The notes below the pieces were generated by a model that had not been told where the DNA came from, ran no database searches, and saw only the letters and a list, made by a program, of their open reading frames with translations. Below, one piece after another: positions 58,101 to 64,000 of a stretch of 64,000 bases of DNA. Origin of the DNA: Bombus terrestris (Eukaryota; Arthropoda; Insecta; Hymenoptera; Apidae); NCBI RefSeq assembly GCF_910591885.1, contig NW_025963559.1, positions 124,001 through 188,000 on the forward strand, in the 5' to 3' direction. A program made the translations under genes and the position numbers. The first letter of the stretch is position 1, and every line of letters starts with the position of its first letter.

Positions 58101-60124
58101 CTACATAATGTTATACTTATAACGTAATACTACACGGCGTCATACGTTATAACGTAACACTACATAACGTCATACGTTATAAAGTAACACAATACAACGT
58201 TGTTCGAAATACCGTAATGCTACATAACGTCATACATTATAACGTAACACTACATAACGTCATACGTTATAACGTAGTACTGCATAACGTCATACGTTAT
58301 ATCGTAATACTACATAACGCCATACGTTATAACCTAATACTACATAACGTCATACGTTATAACCTAATAATGCTTAACGTCATACGTTATATCGTAATAA
58401 TACATAACTTCATACGTTATAACCTAATACTACATGACGTCATACGTCATATAGTAATACTACATGACGTCATACGTCATATAGTAATACTACATGACGT
58501 CATACGTCATAAAGTAATACAATATTACGATATTCGTAATAACGTAATACCACATGACGTCATACGTTATAACGTAATACTACATGTCTTTATACGTTAT
58601 AACGTAATACAACATAAGGTCATACGTTATAAAGTTACACAACATAACGTTATTCGTAATAACGTAATACTACATAAAGTCATACGTTATAACGTAATAC
58701 TACATGACATGATAAGTTATAACGTAATACGACATAACGTTGTGCGTTATATCGTAATTCTATATAACGTTGTACGTTAAAACGAAATACTACATGACGT
58801 CATACGTCATAAAGTAATACTACATGACGTCATACGTCATAAAGTAATACTACATGACGTCATACGTTATAACCTAATACTGCATAACGTCATACGTTAT
58901 ATCGTAATACTGCATAACGTCATACGTTATAACGAAATACTACATGGCGTCATACGTCATAAAGTAATACTACATGACGTCATACGTCATAAAGTAATAC
59001 TACATGACGTAACATAATATAACGTTATTCGTAATAACGTAATACCACATGACGTCATACGTTATAACGTAGTACTGCATAACGTCATACGTTATAACGA
59101 AATACTACATGACGTCATACGTCATAAAGTAATACTACATGACGTCATACGTCATAAAGTAATACAATATTACGATATTCGTAATAACGTAATACCACAT
59201 GGCGTCATACGTTATAACGTAATACTCCATAACGTCATTCGTTATAACGTAATACTACATGACATGATACGTTATAACGTAATACGACATAACGTTGTGC
59301 GTTATATCGTAATTCTATATAACGTTGTACTTTATATCGTATTACTACATGACGTCATATGTTATAACGTAATACTACATGACGGCATACGTCATAAAGT
59401 AATACTACATGACGTCATACGTCATAAAGTAACACAATATAACGTCATACGGTATAACGTAATACGACATAACGTTGTGCGTTATATCGTAATTCTATAT
59501 AACGCTGTACGTTATATCGTAATATTACATGACGTCATATGTTATAACGTAATACTACATGACGGCATATGTTATAACATAATACTACATGACGTCATAC
59601 GTCATAAAGTAATACTACATGACGTCATACGTTACAACGTAATACTACATGTCTTTATACGTTATAACGTAATACAACAAAAGGTCACACGTTATAAGGT
59701 AACACAATATAACGTTATTCGTAATAACGTAATACTACATGACATGATACGTTATAACGTAATACGACATAACGTTGTGCGTTATATCGTAATTCTATAT
59801 AACGTTGTACGTTATATCGTATTACTACATGACGTCATATGTTATAACGTAATACTACATGACGGCATACGTTATAACATAATACTACATGACGTCATAC
59901 GTTATAACGCAAAAATACATGACGTCATACGTTATAACCTCATACTGCATAACGTCATACGTTATATCGTAATACTACATAACGTCATACGTTATAAGGA
60001 AATACTACATGACGTCATACGTCATAAAGCAATATTACATGACGTCATGCGTCATAAAGTAACACAATATTACGATATTCGTAATAACGTAATACTACAT
60101 GACGTCATACGCTATAACGTGATA
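58101..60124 (+). repeat. U20, higher-order unit of 2,024 bp
   Basis: One half monomer (59001). Near 59.19 kb the hairpin monomer joins a CCACATGGCG monomer, leaving out the CTACATGCC and AATCCTACATG blocks. U19 plus U20 total 3,268 bp; with two anchors this is exactly 24 monomers shorter than U18. Confidence 0.82.
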
Positions 60125-63100
60125 CTACATAATGTTATACTTATAACGTAATACTACACGGCGTCATACGTTATAACGTAACACTACATAACGTCATACG
60201 TTATAAAGTAACACAATACAACGTTGTTCGAAATACCGTAATGCTACATAACGTCATACATTATAACGTAACACTACATAACGTCATACGTTATAACGTA
60301 GTACTGCATAACGTCATACGTTATATCGTAATACTACATAACGCCATACGTTATAACCTAATACTACATAACGTCATACGTTATAACCTAATAATGCTTA
60401 ACGTCATACGTTATATCGTAATAATACATAACTTCATACGTTATAACCTAATACTACATGACGTCATACGTCATATAGTAATACTACATGACGTCATACG
60501 TCATATAGTAATACTACATGACGTCATACGTCATAAAGTAATACAATATTACGATATTCGTAATAACGTAATACCACATGACGTCATACGTTATAACGTA
60601 ATACTACATGTCTTTATACGTTATAACGTAATACAACATAAGGTCATACGTTATAAAGTTACACAATATAACGTTATTCGTAATAACGTAATACTACATA
60701 AAGTCATACGTTATAACGTAATACTACATGACATGATAAGTTATAACGTAATACGACATAACGTTGTGCGTTATATCGTAATTCTATATAACGTTGTACG
60801 TTAAAACGAAATACTACATGACGTCATACGTCATAAAGTAATACTACATGACGTCATACGTCATAAAGTAATACTACATGACGTCATACGTTATAACCTA
60901 ATACTGCATAACGTCATACGTTATATCGTAATACTGCATAACGTCATACGTTATAACGAAATACTACATGGCGTCATACGTCATAAAGTAATACTACATG
61001 ACGTCATACGTCATAAAGTAATACTACATGACGTAACATAATATAACGTTATTCGTAATAACGTAATACCACATGACGTCATACGTTATAACGTAGTACT
61101 GCATAACGTCATACGTTATAACGAAATACTACATGACGTCATACGTCATAAAGTAATACTACATGACGTCATACGTCATAAAGTAATACAATATTACGAT
61201 ATTCGTAATAACGTAATACCACATGACGTCATACGTTATAACGTAATACTACATGTCTTTATACGTTATAACGTAATACAACATAAGGTCATACGTTATA
61301 AAGTTACACAATATAACGTTATTCGTAATAACGTAATACTACATAACGTCATACGTTATAACGTAATACTACATGACATGATAAGTCATAACGTAATACG
61401 ACATAACGTTGTGCGTTATATCGTAATTCTATATAACGTTGTACGTTAAAACGAAATACTACATGACGTCATACGTCATAAAGTAATACTACATGACGTC
61501 ATACGTCATAAAGTAATACTACATGACGTCATACGTTATAACATAATACTGCATAACGTCATACGTTATATCGTAATACTGCATAACGTCATACGTTATA
61601 ACGAAATACTACATGACGTCATACGTCATAAAGTAATACTACATGACGTCATACGTCATAAAGTAATACTACATGACGTCATACGTCATAAAGTAATACT
61701 ACATGACGTCATACGTCATAAAGTAATATTACATGACGTCATACGTCATAAAGTAATACTACATGACGTCATACGTCATAAAGTAATACTACATGACGTA
61801 ACATAATATAACGTTATTCGTAATAACGTAATACCACATGACGTCATACGTTATAACGTAATACTCCATAACGTCATAAGTTATAACCTAATACCGCATA
61901 ACGTCATACGTTATAACCTAATACCCCATAACGTCATACGTCATATCGTAATACTGCATAACGTCATACGTTATAACGAAATACTACATGACGTCATACG
62001 TCATAAAGTAATACTACATGACGTCATACGTCATAAAGTAATACTACATGACGTCATACGTCATAAAGTAATACTACATGACGTCATACGTCATAAAGTA
62101 ATACTACATGACGTCATACGTCATAAAGTAATACTACATGACGTCATACGTCATAACGTAATACTACATGTCTTTATACGTTATAACGTAATACAACGTA
62201 AGGTCATACGTTATAAAGTTACACAATATAACGTTATTCGTAATAACGTAATACTACATAACGTCATACGTTATAACGTAATACTACATGACGTCATATG
62301 TTATAACGTAATACTACATGACGGAATACGTTATAACGTAATTCTACATGACGCCGTACGTTACAACGTAATACTACATGCCTTTATACGTTATAACGTA
62401 ATACAACATAAGGTCATAAGTTATAACCTAATACCGCATAACGTCATACGTTATAACCTAATACCGCATAACGTCATACGTTATATCGTAATACTGCATA
62501 ACGTCATACGTTATAACGAAATACTACATGACGTCATACGTCATAAAGTAATACTACATGACGTCATACGTCATAAAGTAATACTGCATAACGTCATACG
62601 TTATAACGAAATACTACATGACGTCATACGTCATAAAGTAATACTACATGACGTCATACGTCATAAAGTAATACTACATGACGTCATACGTCATAAAGTA
62701 ATACTACATAACGTCATATGTCATAAAGTAACATAATATAACGTTATTCGTAATAACGTAATACCACATGGCGTCATACGTTATAACGTAATACTCCATA
62801 ACGTCATAAGTTATAACCTAATACCGCATAACGTCATACGTTATAACCTAATACCGCATAACGTCATACGTTATATCGTAATACTGCATAACGTCATACG
62901 TTATAGCGAAATACTACATGACGTCATACGTCATAAAGTAATACTACATGACGTCATACGTCATAAAGTAATACTGCATAACGTCATACGTTATAACGAA
63001 ATACTACATGACGTCATACGTCATAAAGTAATACTACATGACGTCATACGTCATAAAGTAATACTACATGACGTCATACGTCATAAAGTAATCCTACATG

Positions 63101-64000
63101 ACGTCATACGTCATAAAGTAATACTACATGACGTCATATGTCATAAAGTAACATAATACAACGTTATTCGTAATAACGTAATACCACATGGCGTCATACG
63201 TTATAACGTAATACTCCATAACGTCATTCGTTATAACGTAATACTACATGACATGATACGTTATAACGTAATACGACATAACGTTGTGCGTTATATCGTA
63301 ATTCTATATAACGTTGTACTTTATATCGTATTACTACATGACGTCATATGTTATAACGTAATACTACATGACGGCATACGTCATAAAGTAATACTACATG
63401 ACGTCATACGTCATAAAGTAACACAATATAACGTCATACGGTATAACGTAATACGACATAACGTTGTGCGTTATATCGTAATTCTATATAACGCTGTACG
63501 TTATATCGTAATATTACATGACGTCATATGTTATAACGTAATACTACATGACGGCATATGTTATAACATAATACTACATGACGTCATACGTCATAAAGTA
63601 ATACTACATGACGTCATACGTTACAACGTAATACTACATGTCTTTATACGTTATAACGTAATACAACAAAAGGTCACACGTTATAAGGTAACACAATATA
63701 ACGTTATTCGTAATAACGTAATACTACATGACATGATACGTTATAACGTAATACGACATAACGTTGTGCGTTATATCGTAATTCTATATAACGTTGTACG
63801 TTATATCGTATTACTACATGACGTCATATGTTATAACGTAATACTACATGACGGCATACGTTATAACATAATACTACATGACGTCATACGTTATAACGCA
63901 AAAATACATGACGTCATACGTTATAACCTCATACTGCATAACGTCATACGTTATATCGTAATACTACATAACGTCATACGTTATAAGGAAATACTACATG
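60125..64000 (+). repeat. U21, partial higher-order unit at right edge
   Basis: It repeats U18 at an offset of 7,257 bp through to the last base: half monomers at 61025 and 61790 correspond to 53768 and 54533. A CCCCATAACG variant near 61.92 kb is local to this copy. The window stops in the anchor cassette, about four monomers before the next expected anchor. Confidence 0.82.

Larger units (their letters stand above)
1..64000 (+). repeat. 30-bp satellite array filling the whole window
   Basis: Seen directly: the sequence is a head-to-tail run of a 30-bp monomer with no unique DNA and no inverted segment. The reverse-complement signature (TTACTTTATGACG) was not found while reading. Type A begins TACTACATGACGTC and ends CATAAAGTAA. 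Type B begins TACTACATAACGTC and ends TATAACGTAA. They differ at positions 9, 21 and 26, and hybrids of every kind occur. GC content of the type A monomer is 33%. Indels are multiples of 15 bp except for recurring 29- and 31-bp monomers. Both window ends fall inside the array, so its full length is unknown. The orientation given is that of the TACTACAT reading. Inference: eukaryotic heterochromatic satellite; the species is not recognisable. A bacterial or phage origin is unlikely because 64 kb holds no gene. Confidence 0.97.
26801..64000 (+). repeat. Right subarray (short higher-order units)
   Basis: The block that reads CTAGATGCC on the left reads CTACATGCC here, at about 29.16, 34.43, 42.58, 51.12, 55.12 and 62.38 kb. 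In these six copies three monomers (90 bp) found before the block on the left are missing. AATCCTACATG occurs only here (about 29.87, 35.15, 43.30, 51.85, 55.84, 63.09 kb). TTATAGCGAA is confined to the last 13 kb (about 51.65, 55.65, 62.90 kb). Units are shorter than on the left and normally hold one half monomer each. The left boundary is approximate. Confidence 0.75.
52000..64000 (+). repeat. 3,989/3,268-bp repeat series at right edge
   Basis: The GACATGATACG monomer that opens each period has its ATGATA at 52007, 55996, 59264 and 63253, giving steps of 3,989, 3,268 and 3,989 bp. The short step lacks 24 monomers and contains an extra anchor. The series is the most regular part of the window and continues past its edge. 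Confidence 0.85.

Noticed and set aside
297..60804. About 50 forward-strand open frames of 96-328 codons with LHNVIRYNVI-type repeats
   Set aside because: They are by-products of a 30-bp repeat with one stop-free frame. They lack any domain, signal sequence, unique start region or conserved end. Starts and stops fall wherever variant monomers supply ATG, TAA, TAG or a frame shift, and many variants are non-synonymous.
1..64000. CRISPR array with about 30-bp repeats
   Set aside because: No unique spacers separate the repeats; adjacent units are the same sequence. No cas gene is present.
1..64000. Reverse-strand genes
   Set aside because: The reverse complement of the type A monomer has a stop in all three frames, so no long frame exists on that strand.
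1..64000. Transposon origin (terminal repeats, target-site duplications, transposase remnant)
   Set aside because: No non-satellite sequence, coding remnant or bounded element was seen. Anchor cassettes are ordinary monomer variants, not element ends.
1..64000. Telomeric repeat or CENP-B box
   Set aside because: No TTAGGG-like or TTTAGGG-like tandem repeats and no match to the CENP-B box core (TTCG...CGGGA) were seen. TTCGAA in the anchor cassette has no matching second half.

Overview
The window is one uninterrupted satellite DNA array. I see no gene, RNA gene, transposon, CRISPR array or unique sequence on either strand. The basic unit is a 30-bp AT-rich monomer, and about 2,130 copies run head to tail in one orientation from base 1 to base 64000, so the array extends past both ends. 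This points to eukaryotic heterochromatin (a satellite or very large minisatellite block). Nothing in the sequence identifies the species or shows whether the array is centromeric.

Monomers fall into two main types that differ at three sites. Type A has G, C and A at monomer positions 9, 21 and 26, counted from TACTACAT. It carries the palindrome ATGACGTCAT. Type B has A, T and C at these sites and carries the palindrome TACGTTATAACGTA instead. Each monomer is itself a diverged dimer of a 15-bp unit made of ACGTNAT-like heptamers. Three recurring irregular monomers break the 30-bp rhythm: a 29-bp anchor monomer (21 copies), a second 29-bp monomer (8 copies), and a 15-bp half monomer (46 copies). 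Two 31-bp monomers also occur.

The anchors cut the array into 20 complete higher-order units (U1-U20) of 1.2 to 7.3 kb, plus two partial units at the ends. Unit lengths agree with a strict 15-bp grid: every length equals a multiple of 15 bp, corrected only by the 29- and 31-bp monomers it contains.

Region by region, about 1-26.8 kb is a left subarray. It has long units, many half monomers (often spaced 405 and 315 bp) and left-only variants (CTAGATGCC, TACCTGACG, TTAGAACG). About 26.8-64 kb is a right subarray with shorter units, usually one half monomer per anchor, and its own variants (CTACATGCC, AATCCTACATG). Large recent duplications are visible: 5,278 bp in tandem (26.8-37.4 kb), about 6,639 bp (38.1-42.0 kb against 44.7-48.6 kb), about 6.7 kb (17.8-20.2 against 24.6-26.9 kb), and 3,989/3,268-bp units from 52 kb to the right edge.

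Forward-strand open frames of about 100-330 codons arise because 30 is a multiple of 3 and one frame of the monomer lacks a stop. They encode only 10-residue repeats such as LHDVIRHKVI and are not annotated as genes.
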